Of a DNA stretch of 64,000 nucleotides, positions 1 through 7,342 are shown piece by piece. Both the position numbers and the translations under genes were made by a program. Within the stretch, counting starts at the first letter, position 1, and every line of letters begins with the position of its first letter. The notes beneath the pieces were generated by a model. It was given only the letters and a program-made list of their open reading frames with translations. It had not been told where the DNA came from and made no database searches. This DNA is from Streptomyces griseomycini. Lineage in GTDB: Bacteria; Actinomycetota; Actinomycetes; Streptomycetales; Streptomycetaceae. Location of the stretch: assembly GCF_014203535.1 (NCBI RefSeq), contig NZ_JACHJI010000015.1:99728-163727 (forward strand). The letters are read 5' to 3'.

Positions 1-334
1 CGAACAGCGAGCCCAGCGCGCAGGACAGGGCCGTGGTCGCAGCGGAGACCGCCATCAGACGGGCCGGGCCGAGGCCGACCGCCGACAGACCGGGCCGGGG
101 CCGGGTGCCCGGGTCGCTGCGGGCCACCGCGACCGCGAAGTACACGGTGGCCGCCATCGGGGCCGCGCACCAGGCCAGCCGGAGCGCCGAGGCGGACGGT
201 GTGCCGGGGTGGCCCAGCGCGTGGCCGAGGGCGCACAGGAGCAGGAAACCCGTGCCCGCCGACGCGGTCGCGACCAGCAGGCGGCGCAGCTGGACGGCGG
301 GATGGGCGCCTCGGGTCAGACGGAGAGCGAGCAC
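1..334 (-). CDS. ABC transporter permease, N-terminal part (runs off left edge)
   Basis: A reverse-strand frame starts at a GTG at 334 and stays open to the left edge, giving about 111 residues that begin with LALRLTRGAHPAVQLRRLL. A short basic N-terminus is followed by alternating hydrophobic stretches (TASAGTGFLLLCALGHALGH, then AWCAAPMAATVYFAVAVA), which looks like the first membrane segments of an FtsX-type permease. Its start overlaps the stop of the upstream ATPase by 19 bases, so the two are translationally coupled and very likely form one exporter-like transporter. The substrate cannot be told. Only the N-terminal part is present, so the family call is an inference from the neighbour and the hydrophobic pattern. 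Confidence 0.6.
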   Translation of the reverse strand, partial: MLALRLTRGAHPAVQLRRLLVATASAGTGFLLLCALGHALGHPGTPSASALRLAWCAAPMAATVYFAVAVARSDPGTRPRPGLSAVGLGPARLMAVSAATTALSCALGSLF

Positions 335-1074
335 GCCGCCCGGCCTTCCGTCTCGGCGGTCCCGGAGACCGGGGGCAGGTGCACGGTGCGCACGCGTCGC
401 CCGTCGAGCAGCGACACCGTGCGGTCGGCGATGGCCGCGGTGTCCGGGTCGGCGGTCGCGAGGACCACCGTGATGCCGTGCGAACGGGCCGCCGCGGTGA
501 GCGTGCGCAGCACGTGCCGGCGGTCGGCGCGGTGCAGCGGGGCGGTCGGTTCGTCGGCGAACACCACCGAGGGCGCCGGGGCGAGCGCGCGGGCGATGCA
601 CACCCGCTGCCGCTCCGCCTGGACCAGCACGTCCGGGTGCTTGCGGGCCTTGTCGCCGATGTCGAGGCGCTCCAGCCACTCCATGGCGGCCGTCTTGGCC
701 CGGCGCCGCCCGGTGCCGCGCAGCATCAGGGGCAGGGCGGCGTTCTCCCAGACGTTCAGCTCGGGGACGAGCACCGGGTCGGGGTCGACCCACCCGAAGC
801 GTTCCCGGCGCAGCCGCTCCCGGGCGACGGGACCCATGGTGTGCACGGGCACGCTGTTGAACCAGACCTCACCGCTGCGGGCGGGCACCAGACCCGAGAG
901 GCAGCGCAGCAGTGTCGTCTTGCCGCTGCCGCGCGGGCCGCCGACGGCGAGGATCTCGCCCTCCCGGACGCCGAGCGAGACCCCGCTCAGCCCGGGTGAG
1001 CCGTCGTCGTGCCGGAAGTGCAGGGCACGTGCCCAGAGCACGTCGTTGTCCGGTGGGGCCACCATGGCGTACAC
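316..1074 (-). CDS. ABC transporter ATP-binding protein with degenerate signature and H-loop
   Basis: This 252-residue nucleotide-binding subunit is of the FtsE/LolD/MacB size class and is paired with the overlapping permease at 1-334. The Walker A motif GGPRGSGKTT and the Walker B FADEPT are intact. The ABC signature, normally LSGGQ or LSGGE before RQR, reads LVQAERQR. The D-loop reads APLH, and the switch histidine normally seen in a THD motif is replaced (ATAD). ATP binding should therefore be kept, but the usual two-site hydrolysis may be impaired. An ATG three codons in (1065) is an alternative start. A role in export or membrane-protein remodelling is inferred only from the permease type. 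Confidence 0.8.
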   Translation of the reverse strand: MYAMVAPPDNDVLWARALHFRHDDGSPGLSGVSLGVREGEILAVGGPRGSGKTTLLRCLSGLVPARSGEVWFNSVPVHTMGPVARERLRRERFGWVDPDPVLVPELNVWENAALPLMLRGTGRRRAKTAAMEWLERLDIGDKARKHPDVLVQAERQRVCIARALAPAPSVVFADEPTAPLHRADRRHVLRTLTAAARSHGITVVLATADPDTAAIADRTVSLLDGRRVRTVHLPPVSGTAETEGRAACSLSV

Positions 1075-1195
1075 CTCGGTTCGGATCGGAAATGCCGTGC
1101 GCGGTTCGGGTCAGTCCCCCGTCCGGGGGAACGAAGGCAGGGCCGATCGGTCACAGGAACGCTAGGCAGGCCACGGCACGAGGCCGGACAGCACG

Positions 1196-1242
1196 CGGCC
1201 CCGGGCCGCCGTTTCTCACTCGAACGGGCGGCACCGGGGCCG
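1196..1242. terminator. Strong hairpin terminator downstream of the aminotransferase
   Basis: The left arm (1196-1213) and right arm (1223-1242) are near-perfect GC-rich inverted repeats around the 9-base loop TCTCACTCG. The hairpin lies just past the stop of the reverse-strand aminotransferase at 1283 and separates it from the ABC transporter unit that starts at 1074. Confidence 0.7.
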
Positions 1243-1282
1243 TTGATGATCATCCCAGCGGAAGATCACAGCCGTCGGCGGC

Positions 1283-2656
1283 TCACAGCTTCGTCCACGC
1301 CTCCGACAGCGTCGCGCGCAGGATCTGCTCGATCTCGTCGAAGGTCTCCTGGTCGGAGATCAGCGGCGGGGCGAGCTGGACGACCGGGTCGCCGCGGTCG
1401 TCGGCGCGGCAGTACAGGCCGTTCTCGAACAGCTTCTTCGACAGGAAGCCGTACAGGACCCGCTCGGTCTCCTCCGCGTCGAAGGACTCCTTGGTGTCCT
1501 TGTCCTTGACCAGCTCGATGCCGTAGAAGAAGCCGTTGCCGCGGACGTCGCCGACGATCGGCAGGTCGTGCAGCTTCTCCAGGGTGGCGCGGAAGGCGCC
1601 CTCGTTGTCCAGCACGTGCTGGTTGAGGCCCTCGCGCTCGAACAGGTCGAGGTTGGCGAGGCCCACCGCGGCCGACACCGGGTGGCCGCCGAAGGTGTAG
1701 CCGTGCAGGAAGGTGTTGTCGCCCTTGTAGAACGGCTCGGCGAGGCGGTCGGAGACGATGCACGCGCCGATGGGGGAGTAGCCCGAGGTCATGCCCTTGG
1801 CGCAGGTGATCATGTCCGGGACGTAGCCGAACTTGTCGCAGGCGAACGTCGTGCCGAGCCGGCCGAAGGCGCAGATGACCTCGTCGGAGACGAGCAGCAC
1901 GTCGTACTGGTCGCAGATCTCGCGCACCCGCTGGAAGTAGCCGGGCGGGGGCGGGAAGCAGCCGCCGGCGTTCTGCACCGGCTCCAGGAAGACCGCGGCG
2001 ACCGTGTCGGGGCCCTCGAAGAGGATCTGCTGCTCGATCTGGTCGGCGGCCCAGCGGCCGAAGGCCTCCGGGTCGTCGCCGTGGATCGGGGCGCGGTAGA
2101 AGTTGGTGTTGGGCACCTTGTGCGCGCCCGGGACGAGGGGCTCGAAGGGGGCCTTCAGGCCCGGCAGTCCGGTGATGGACAGGGCGCCCTGCGGGGTGCC
2201 GTGGTAGGCGACCGCGCGGGAGATGACCTTGTACTTGGTCGGCTTGCCGATCAGCTTGAAGTACTGCTTGGCGAGCTTCCAGGCGGTCTCGACCGCCTCG
2301 CCGCCGCCGGTGGTGAAGAAGACCTTGTTGAGGTCGCCCGGGGCCTCGTGCGCGAGGCGCTCGGCCAGTTCGACGGCCTTGGGGTGGGCGTAGGACCACA
2401 CCGGGAAGAAGGCCAGCTCCTGCGCCTGCTTGGACGCGGTCTCCGCGAGCTCCGTACGGCCGTGACCCGCCTGCACCACGAACAGGCCCGCGAGGCCGTC
2501 GAGGTAGCGCTTGCCCTTGTCGTCGTAGATGTGGGTGCCCTCGCCCCGGACGATGGTGGGGACGGGGGAGTTCTCGTACGAGGACATGCGGGTGAAGTGC
2601 ATCCACAAGTGGTCGTACGCGGACTTGCTGAGGTCGTCGGGACGGTCGGTGCTCAC
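1283..2656 (-). CDS. Class III PLP-dependent aminotransferase (polyamine/omega-amino acid type)
   Basis: This 457-residue fold-type I aminotransferase belongs to class III. The PLP-binding lysine lies in TCAKGMTSGY near residue 286, and the family motifs FFTTGGGEAVETAWKLAKQY and LVSDEVICAFGRLG are present. Such enzymes move a primary amine (putrescine, GABA, beta-alanine or a gamma-glutamylated polyamine) to pyruvate or 2-oxoglutarate in the cytoplasm. The GTG start at 2656 was chosen because it lies 2 bases after the stop of the Lrp/AsnC regulator gene, as in a coupled operon. The divergent aldehyde dehydrogenase would take the aldehyde this enzyme makes. I recall an orthologue in the S. coelicolor polyamine region (SCO5655 neighbourhood). 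The exact substrate is inferred from context only. Confidence 0.9.
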   Translation of the reverse strand: MSTDRPDDLSKSAYDHLWMHFTRMSSYENSPVPTIVRGEGTHIYDDKGKRYLDGLAGLFVVQAGHGRTELAETASKQAQELAFFPVWSYAHPKAVELAERLAHEAPGDLNKVFFTTGGGEAVETAWKLAKQYFKLIGKPTKYKVISRAVAYHGTPQGALSITGLPGLKAPFEPLVPGAHKVPNTNFYRAPIHGDDPEAFGRWAADQIEQQILFEGPDTVAAVFLEPVQNAGGCFPPPPGYFQRVREICDQYDVLLVSDEVICAFGRLGTTFACDKFGYVPDMITCAKGMTSGYSPIGACIVSDRLAEPFYKGDNTFLHGYTFGGHPVSAAVGLANLDLFEREGLNQHVLDNEGAFRATLEKLHDLPIVGDVRGNGFFYGIELVKDKDTKESFDAEETERVLYGFLSKKLFENGLYCRADDRGDPVVQLAPPLISDQETFDEIEQILRATLSEAWTKL

Positions 2657-2658
2657 GA

Positions 2659-3162
2659 TTATCGGGTTCCCCACATGTAGGTCTGCTTCTTGAGCTTGAG
2701 GTAGACGAAGCTCTCGGTGGAGCGCACGCCGGGCACGGCCCGGATGCGTTTGTTGATGACCTCCAGAAGGTGGTCGTCGTCCTCGCAGACGATCTCGACC
2801 ATCAGGTCGAAGGAGCCTGCGGTCATCACCACGTACTCGCATTCGGACATGGCGGCCAGCGCGTCGGCCACGGACTCGACGTCGCCCTCGACGTTGACCC
2901 CGACCATCGCCTGGCGGCGGAAGCCCACGGTGAGCGGGTCCGTGACGGCGACGATCTGCATCACGCCCTGGTCCAGCAGCTTCTGGACGCGCTGGCGCAC
3001 GGCCGCCTCGGACAGGCCCACGGCCTTGCCGATGGCGGCGTACGGCCGGCGGCCGTCCTCCTGGAGCTGCTCGATGATGGCGAGGGAGACGGCGTCCAAC
3101 TGGGGACCGCCGCCGTTCTTGGACTCGCGGGAGTCCCTCGGGTCTGCGCTTCGACTGGCCAC
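2659..3162 (-). CDS. Lrp/AsnC family transcriptional regulator
   Basis: This is a 167-residue regulator with an N-terminal winged helix-turn-helix (LDAVSLAIIEQLQEDGRR, then AAIGKAVGLSEAAVRQRVQK) and a C-terminal RAM ligand-binding domain, the standard size for the family. The GTG at 3162 is taken as the start because the protein then begins VASRSADPRDS close to the DNA-binding domain. A GTG at 3177 and a TTG at 3198 are in-frame alternatives, and none has a clear Shine-Dalgarno site. The gene is co-transcribed with the aminotransferase and divergent from an aldehyde dehydrogenase, so it probably controls both sides in response to a polyamine or amino acid. A related S. coelicolor gene has, from memory, been linked to polyamine use (EpuR-type regulator). 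I could not check this. Confidence 0.88.
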   Translation of the reverse strand: MASRSADPRDSRESKNGGGPQLDAVSLAIIEQLQEDGRRPYAAIGKAVGLSEAAVRQRVQKLLDQGVMQIVAVTDPLTVGFRRQAMVGVNVEGDVESVADALAAMSECEYVVMTAGSFDLMVEIVCEDDDHLLEVINKRIRAVPGVRSTESFVYLKLKKQTYMWGTR

Positions 3163-3381
3163 GAGGCCACTGTGCACGACGTCTCGACAGTTCCGCAAGG
3201 TTCATCCGATGAAATTCGTTGTCTGCGGCGTCTCAGTTTGCGGATTTCGCAGATGCGGGGCGGGTGGGGGTGTTGAAAACGTCAGCCGTCGGTTTAGGGT
3301 GGGTGTCTCAGAGGTTGGACACCTCGACACGTTCCGACCCGACACCTCGGACACCCACAAGGAACACCAGGAGGGCCTGCA
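3163..3381. promoter_or_regulatory. Divergent control region between Lrp/AsnC regulator and aldehyde dehydrogenase
   Basis: The 219-base gap separates two divergent transcripts. It holds a short dyad TGCG-GATTT-CGCA at 3239-3251, a dyad GGTGTC-N10-GACACC at 3302-3323, and a direct repeat GACACCTCG at 3318-3326 and 3341-3349 with a period of 23 bases. Lrp/AsnC proteins commonly bind their own divergent promoter at such weak dyads, so these are candidate operators. Which element matters cannot be told from the sequence. Confidence 0.45.
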
Positions 3382-4821
3382 GTGAGCACCGAGCTGCGTC
3401 GTCTGCGCAACTACATCGGCGGGGAGTTCCGGGACGCCGCCGACGGACGGACCACCGAGGTGGTCAACCCCGCGACCGGCGAGGCGTACGCGACCGCTCC
3501 GCTGTCCGGACAGGCGGACGTGGACGCCGCGATGGCGGCCGCCGCCGAGGCCTTCCCCGGCTGGCGCGACACCACCCCGGCCGAGCGGCAGAAGGCCCTG
3601 CTGAAGATCGCGGACGCCTTCGAGGAGCGCGCCGAGGAACTCATCGCGGCCGAGGTGGAGAACACGGGCAAGCCCGTGGGGCTCACCCGCACCGAGGAGA
3701 TCCCGCCGATGGTGGACCAGATCCGCTTCTTCGCGGGCGCGGCGCGGATGCTCGAGGGCCGCTCGGCCGGCGAGTACATGGAGGGCCTGACCTCCATCGT
3801 GCGCCGTGAGCCGGTCGGCGTCTGCGCCCAGGTCGCCCCGTGGAACTACCCGATGATGATGGCCGTGTGGAAGTTCGCCCCGGCGATCGCCGCGGGCAAC
3901 ACGGTCGTCCTGAAGCCGTCGGACACCACCCCGGCCTCCACCGTCCTGATCGCCGAGATCCTCGGCTCGATCCTGCCCAAGGGCGTCTTCAACGTCATCT
4001 GCGGCGACCGCGACACCGGCCGCATGATGGTCGAGCACCCCACCCCGGCGATGGCGTCCATCACCGGTTCGGTGCGCGCGGGCATGTCGGTCGCCGAGTC
4101 CGCGTCCAAGGACCTCAAGCGCGTCCACCTGGAGCTGGGTGGCAAGGCCCCGGTCGTGGTCTTCGAGGACACCGACATCGCCAAGGCCGTCGAGGGCATC
4201 TCGGTGGCGGGCTTCTTCAACGCCGGCCAGGACTGCACGGCCGCCACGCGCGTCCTCGTCCACGAGTCGATCCACGACGAGTTCGTCACGGCGCTCGCCA
4301 AGGCCGCGGGCGACACCAAGACCGGCATGCCCGACGACGAGGACGTCCTGTTCGGCCCGCTCAACAACCCCAACCAGCTCAAGCAGGTGGAGGGCTTCAT
4401 CGAGCGCCTGCCCGCGCACGCGCGCGTGGAGGCAGGCGGCAAGCGCGTCGGCGAGCAGGGCTTCTTCTACGCGCCGACCGTCGTCTCGGGCCTGAAGCAG
4501 GACGACGAGATCATCCAGAAGGAGGTCTTCGGCCCGGTCATCACCGTCCAGTCCTTCACCGACGAGGACCAGGCCGTCGAGTACGCCAACGGGGTCGAGT
4601 ACGCCCTGGCGTCCTCCGTGTGGACCAAGGACCACTCCCGCGCGATGCGGATGTCCAAGAAGCTCGACTTCGGCTGTGTGTGGATCAACACCCACATCCC
4701 GCTGGTCGCCGAGATGCCGCACGGCGGCTTCAAGAAGTCCGGCTACGGCAAGGACCTCTCGGCGTACGGCTTCGACGACTACACGCGCGTCAAGCACGTG
4801 ATGACGTCCCTGGACGCGTAG
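3382..4821 (+). CDS. Gamma-aminobutyraldehyde-type aldehyde dehydrogenase
   Basis: This 479-residue NAD(P)-dependent aldehyde dehydrogenase has normal family length. The catalytic glutamate is in LELGGK near residue 250 and the nucleophilic cysteine in AGQDCTAATR near residue 284. The Rossmann-region motif PWNYPMMMAVWK and the C-terminal GGFKKSGYGKDLS resemble betaine/aminobutyraldehyde dehydrogenases, which oxidise 4-aminobutanal to GABA. The GTG start has a good Shine-Dalgarno site, AGGAGG, 7 bases upstream. The gene is divergent from the Lrp/AsnC-aminotransferase unit and is followed by a polyamine-binding lipoprotein. It is closely similar in motifs to the enzyme at 12237-13772, so the window holds two paralogues. 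Confidence 0.9.
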   Translation: MSTELRRLRNYIGGEFRDAADGRTTEVVNPATGEAYATAPLSGQADVDAAMAAAAEAFPGWRDTTPAERQKALLKIADAFEERAEELIAAEVENTGKPVGLTRTEEIPPMVDQIRFFAGAARMLEGRSAGEYMEGLTSIVRREPVGVCAQVAPWNYPMMMAVWKFAPAIAAGNTVVLKPSDTTPASTVLIAEILGSILPKGVFNVICGDRDTGRMMVEHPTPAMASITGSVRAGMSVAESASKDLKRVHLELGGKAPVVVFEDTDIAKAVEGISVAGFFNAGQDCTAATRVLVHESIHDEFVTALAKAAGDTKTGMPDDEDVLFGPLNNPNQLKQVEGFIERLPAHARVEAGGKRVGEQGFFYAPTVVSGLKQDDEIIQKEVFGPVITVQSFTDEDQAVEYANGVEYALASSVWTKDHSRAMRMSKKLDFGCVWINTHIPLVAEMPHGGFKKSGYGKDLSAYGFDDYTRVKHVMTSLDA

Positions 4822-4902
4822 GCGCTCCGCTGGGTGAGGCGGCCGAAGCCCCCGGGTGCCGTCCGGGCTCCGGCCGCCAGGAGGCCGCGGGCCGTCCGGG
4901 GC

Positions 4903-4927
4903 CGGTCGCGCAGTTCCCCGCGCCCCT
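4903..4927. repeat. Half of a common Streptomyces intergenic hairpin repeat
   Basis: The stretch CGGTCGCGCAGTTCCCCGCG followed by CCCCT is, from memory, one arm of a palindromic repeat found between many Streptomyces genes. The second arm that would complete the hairpin is absent here: the following bases only loosely return as GGGCACGGGGCCCGC. It sits in the gap between the aldehyde dehydrogenase and the binding-protein gene and may be a decayed copy with weak terminator activity. Confidence 0.4.
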
Positions 4928-5025
4928 CTGGGCACGGGGCCCGCTGGCACGGTGCCGGGTCTGCGCACCGTTGCTCGACGCACCGTCGATTGTCCGCCTG
5001 CGGGAGGGGGCGGCATGCTGCCGGA

Positions 5026-6204
5026 ATGCCGCTGAAACGCTCGTCCCTCTCCCGCCGTTCGCTGCTCCTGGGCGGCGGCGCGCTGCTCGGCGGGCTCGCC
5101 GGCTGCGGGGTGCCCGCCGCGTACATCCCGCCCGGTGAGCGCGCCGCCGCCGACCGTTCCGCCCGCGACAAGCGGCTGACCTGGGCGAACTGGCCGCTGT
5201 ACATCGACACCGACGACGAACGTCCGGGCCGGCGGCCCACGCTGGAGGCGTTCGAGGAGCGCACCGGCATCGCCGTCGAGTACGTCGAGGAGATCAACGA
5301 CAACGACGAGTTCTTCGGCAAGATCAGCCCGGCGTTGATGAACCGCCGACCCACCGGCCGCGACCTGATCGTCATCAGCGACTGGATGTGCGCGCGGTTC
5401 GTGCGGCTCGGCTGGGTGCAGGAGATGGACCGCGGCCGTCAGCCGAACGTCACGCGGTACCTGGACCCGCTCCTGCGCTCCCCCGCCTTCGACCCCGGCC
5501 GGAGGTTCACCGTGCCGTGGCAGTCGGGCATCACCGGGATCGCGTACAACCGGCGCGCACTCGGCCGGGAGATCCGCGGCGTGGCCGACCTGTGGGCGGG
5601 CGACCTGAGGGGCCGGGTGACCCTGCTCTCCGGCCTGGACGAGGCGTTCGCGCTGCTGATGCAGGGCGACGGGGTCGACATCACGCGCTGGACGGCGGAC
5701 GACTTCCACCGGATGTGCGACCAGGTGGAGGAGCAGGTCGCCAAGGGGCAGATCCGCCGCTTCACCGGCAACGACTACATCAAGGACCTCAGCAGCGGTG
5801 ACGTGCTGGCCTGCCAGGCGTACTCCGGTGACGTGGTCCAGCTCCAGGCGGACGATCCGGACATCCGCTTCGTCGTCCCGGAGGAGGGCGCCGAACTGTG
5901 GTCGGAGTCCCTGATGATCCCCGACCTGGCCCGGCACAAGGCCAACGCCGAGCGGCTGACCGACCACTACTACGACCCCGGGGTGGCCGCCGAACTGGCC
6001 GCCTGGGTCGACTACGTCTGTCCGGTCCCGGCCGCCCGCGACGTCCTCGCGTCCTCGTCCGACGAGGAGACCGCGTCCCTGGCCGAGGACCCGCTGGTCT
6101 TCCCGGACGCGGCGATGCGCGAACGGCTGGTGATCGCGCGGGACATCACCCCGAAGGAGCGCACGGAGTTCGCCGGGCGCTGGAACGGGATCGCGGGGCT
6201 GTAG
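5026..6204 (+). CDS. Polyamine ABC transporter substrate-binding lipoprotein (orphan copy)
   Basis: This is a 392-residue PotD/PotF-like solute-binding protein. The N-terminus has a twin-arginine motif SRRSLLLGG and a lipobox ending LAGC (cysteine 27), so it is exported by Tat and lipid-anchored. The mature part starts RLTWANWPLYIDTDD and carries features shared with the spermidine/putrescine family, including IRRFTGNDYIKDL and SGDVVQLQADDPDIRFVVPE. The ATG at 5026 was chosen because the signal begins there; the purine run GGAGGGGG lies about 15 bases upstream. No permease or ATPase follows it. It is a clear paralogue of the protein at 13823-15070 and could deliver a second amine to the same PotABC transporter. 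That link is an inference. Confidence 0.87.
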   Translation: MPLKRSSLSRRSLLLGGGALLGGLAGCGVPAAYIPPGERAAADRSARDKRLTWANWPLYIDTDDERPGRRPTLEAFEERTGIAVEYVEEINDNDEFFGKISPALMNRRPTGRDLIVISDWMCARFVRLGWVQEMDRGRQPNVTRYLDPLLRSPAFDPGRRFTVPWQSGITGIAYNRRALGREIRGVADLWAGDLRGRVTLLSGLDEAFALLMQGDGVDITRWTADDFHRMCDQVEEQVAKGQIRRFTGNDYIKDLSSGDVLACQAYSGDVVQLQADDPDIRFVVPEEGAELWSESLMIPDLARHKANAERLTDHYYDPGVAAELAAWVDYVCPVPAARDVLASSSDEETASLAEDPLVFPDAAMRERLVIARDITPKERTEFAGRWNGIAGL

Positions 6205-6233
6205 CAGGATCGGCCGCATGGACGACTCATCGC

Positions 6234-6772
6234 GTGAAGGACACGTGGGCGGGACCGGTCACCTACGGGCTGCTCGCGGCCTGGGCGCTGCACGACCTGG
6301 AGGAGCCGGCGACCCTGCCGGGCTGGCTGCGGCGCAACGTGCCCGCCTTGCGCGAGCGGTTCCCGGAGGTGCCGGAGCGGGTGTGGCGACGGGCCGAGGC
6401 GCTCGACCGGCGTGAATTCACCGTGGCGGTGGGCGTGACGGGGGCGATCGTCGCGGCCGCGTCGGTCGCCGGGCGGCGGACCGCAGGCCGCTCGGCCTTC
6501 CACCGGTCCGCCCTGGACGGCTTCGGACTGCACGGCCTGGTCCACCTCGCCCAGGCGGCGGCCGTGCGCGGCTACACCCCGGCTCCGTGACCTCGCCGCT
6601 GCTGGTCGTGCCGTTCACCCTCTGGGCGCGCGGTCGGCTGCGCCGGGCCGTCGTGCTGCGCCCCGCCCGCCCCCGCGACCTGGCCGTCGGCCTGGCGACG
6701 GCGGGGGCGGCCACGGCCGCGTCGCACGCGGTGGCGCGCCGCCTGGTGCGCGCGGCGCGTGCGGACCGCTGA
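6234..6772 (+). pseudogene. HXXEE-domain membrane protein split by a one-base frameshift
   Basis: Two consecutive frames together make one HXXEE-family protein. The first (6234-6590) carries the family's namesake motif HDLEE in TYGLLAAWALHDLEE and the later HGLVHLAQAA. The second (6587-6772) carries the expected C-terminal membrane part, beginning TSPLLVVPFTLWARGRL. The first stop and the second GTG overlap as GTGA, and one extra G there (CCGGTG instead of CCGTG) would restore a single frame. The GTG start at 6234 has no Shine-Dalgarno site. An ATG at 6218 with AGGA upstream is in another frame, so the 5' end may also be damaged. This may be a real pseudogene, a coupled two-part gene or a sequencing error. 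Confidence 0.6.
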
Positions 6773-6786
6773 CCCCGACCCGGTTT

Positions 6787-6800
6787 TTGAACATGTTCAA
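6787..6800. promoter_or_regulatory. Perfect 14-bp palindrome upstream of a membrane-protein gene
   Basis: TTGAACATGTTCAA is a perfect palindrome ending 20 bases before the ATG at 6821, where it would overlap the promoter or transcription start. Such palindromes are typical TetR/GntR-class operators. No regulator gene is adjacent, so the cognate protein is unknown. Confidence 0.5.
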
Positions 6801-6820
6801 CACAGGCGTACGCTGCCGTC

Positions 6821-7342
6821 ATGAGCGACAGAGCCGCCCTGCTCAAGGGCATCCGCGCCTGGCTGGTGTTCTTCGTCGTCTGCCTGGTGCTCAGCGGCGC
6901 CACGGCCTTCCCCCTGGTGCACGAACTGCGCTGGACCGAGGAGGTGCTCCGCTCCCTGGACGCACCGGAGCACCTCCCCGCCCTCATGGAATGGATCGAG
7001 CGGGTCCGGGACGGACTCGACACCGCCGACGCCGACCACCCCTTCCTCCTCTACGGCACCGACTGGCTGGCCTTCGCCCACCTCGTCATCGCGGTCGCCT
7101 TCTACGGCCCCTACCGCGACCCCGTCCGCAACATCTGGGTCGTCGAGTTCGGCATGATCGCCTGCGCCGGCATCATCCCGCTCGCCCTCGTCTGCGGCCC
7201 GATCCGCGGCATCCCCTTCTGGTGGAGCGTCATCGACATGGCGTTCGGCGTGTTCGGGGTGATCCCGCTGTACGTCGTGCGGAGGAGGATCAGGCGACTG
7301 GAGGCGCTCACGCCGAACACGGCGCCCCTGCCCGCTACATGA
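6821..7342 (+). CDS. Small conserved integral membrane protein
   Basis: This 173-residue protein has about four predicted membrane segments: AWLVFFVVCLVLSGATAF near the N-terminus, AHLVIAVAFYG, IACAGIIPLALVCG, and IDMAFGVFGVIPLYVV, followed by a basic tail (RRRIRRLEAL). It has no catalytic motif I can name. A 14-bp perfect palindrome sits just upstream and suggests control by a dedicated repressor. The 3' end overlaps the convergent serine hydrolase gene by 8 bases, so no terminator separates them. Function unknown. Confidence 0.75.
   Translation: MSDRAALLKGIRAWLVFFVVCLVLSGATAFPLVHELRWTEEVLRSLDAPEHLPALMEWIERVRDGLDTADADHPFLLYGTDWLAFAHLVIAVAFYGPYRDPVRNIWVVEFGMIACAGIIPLALVCGPIRGIPFWWSVIDMAFGVFGVIPLYVVRRRIRRLEALTPNTAPLPAT

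Noticed and set aside
4822..5025. A small gene upstream of the binding-protein start
   Set aside because: The in-frame extension is Arg/Pro-rich and overlaps a known type of intergenic repeat; the Tat signal fixes the start at 5026.
3202..6219. A 1005-codon open frame on the reverse strand across the aldehyde dehydrogenase and binding-protein genes
   Set aside because: It is antisense to two clear protein families and its composition is that of a shadow frame in GC-rich DNA.
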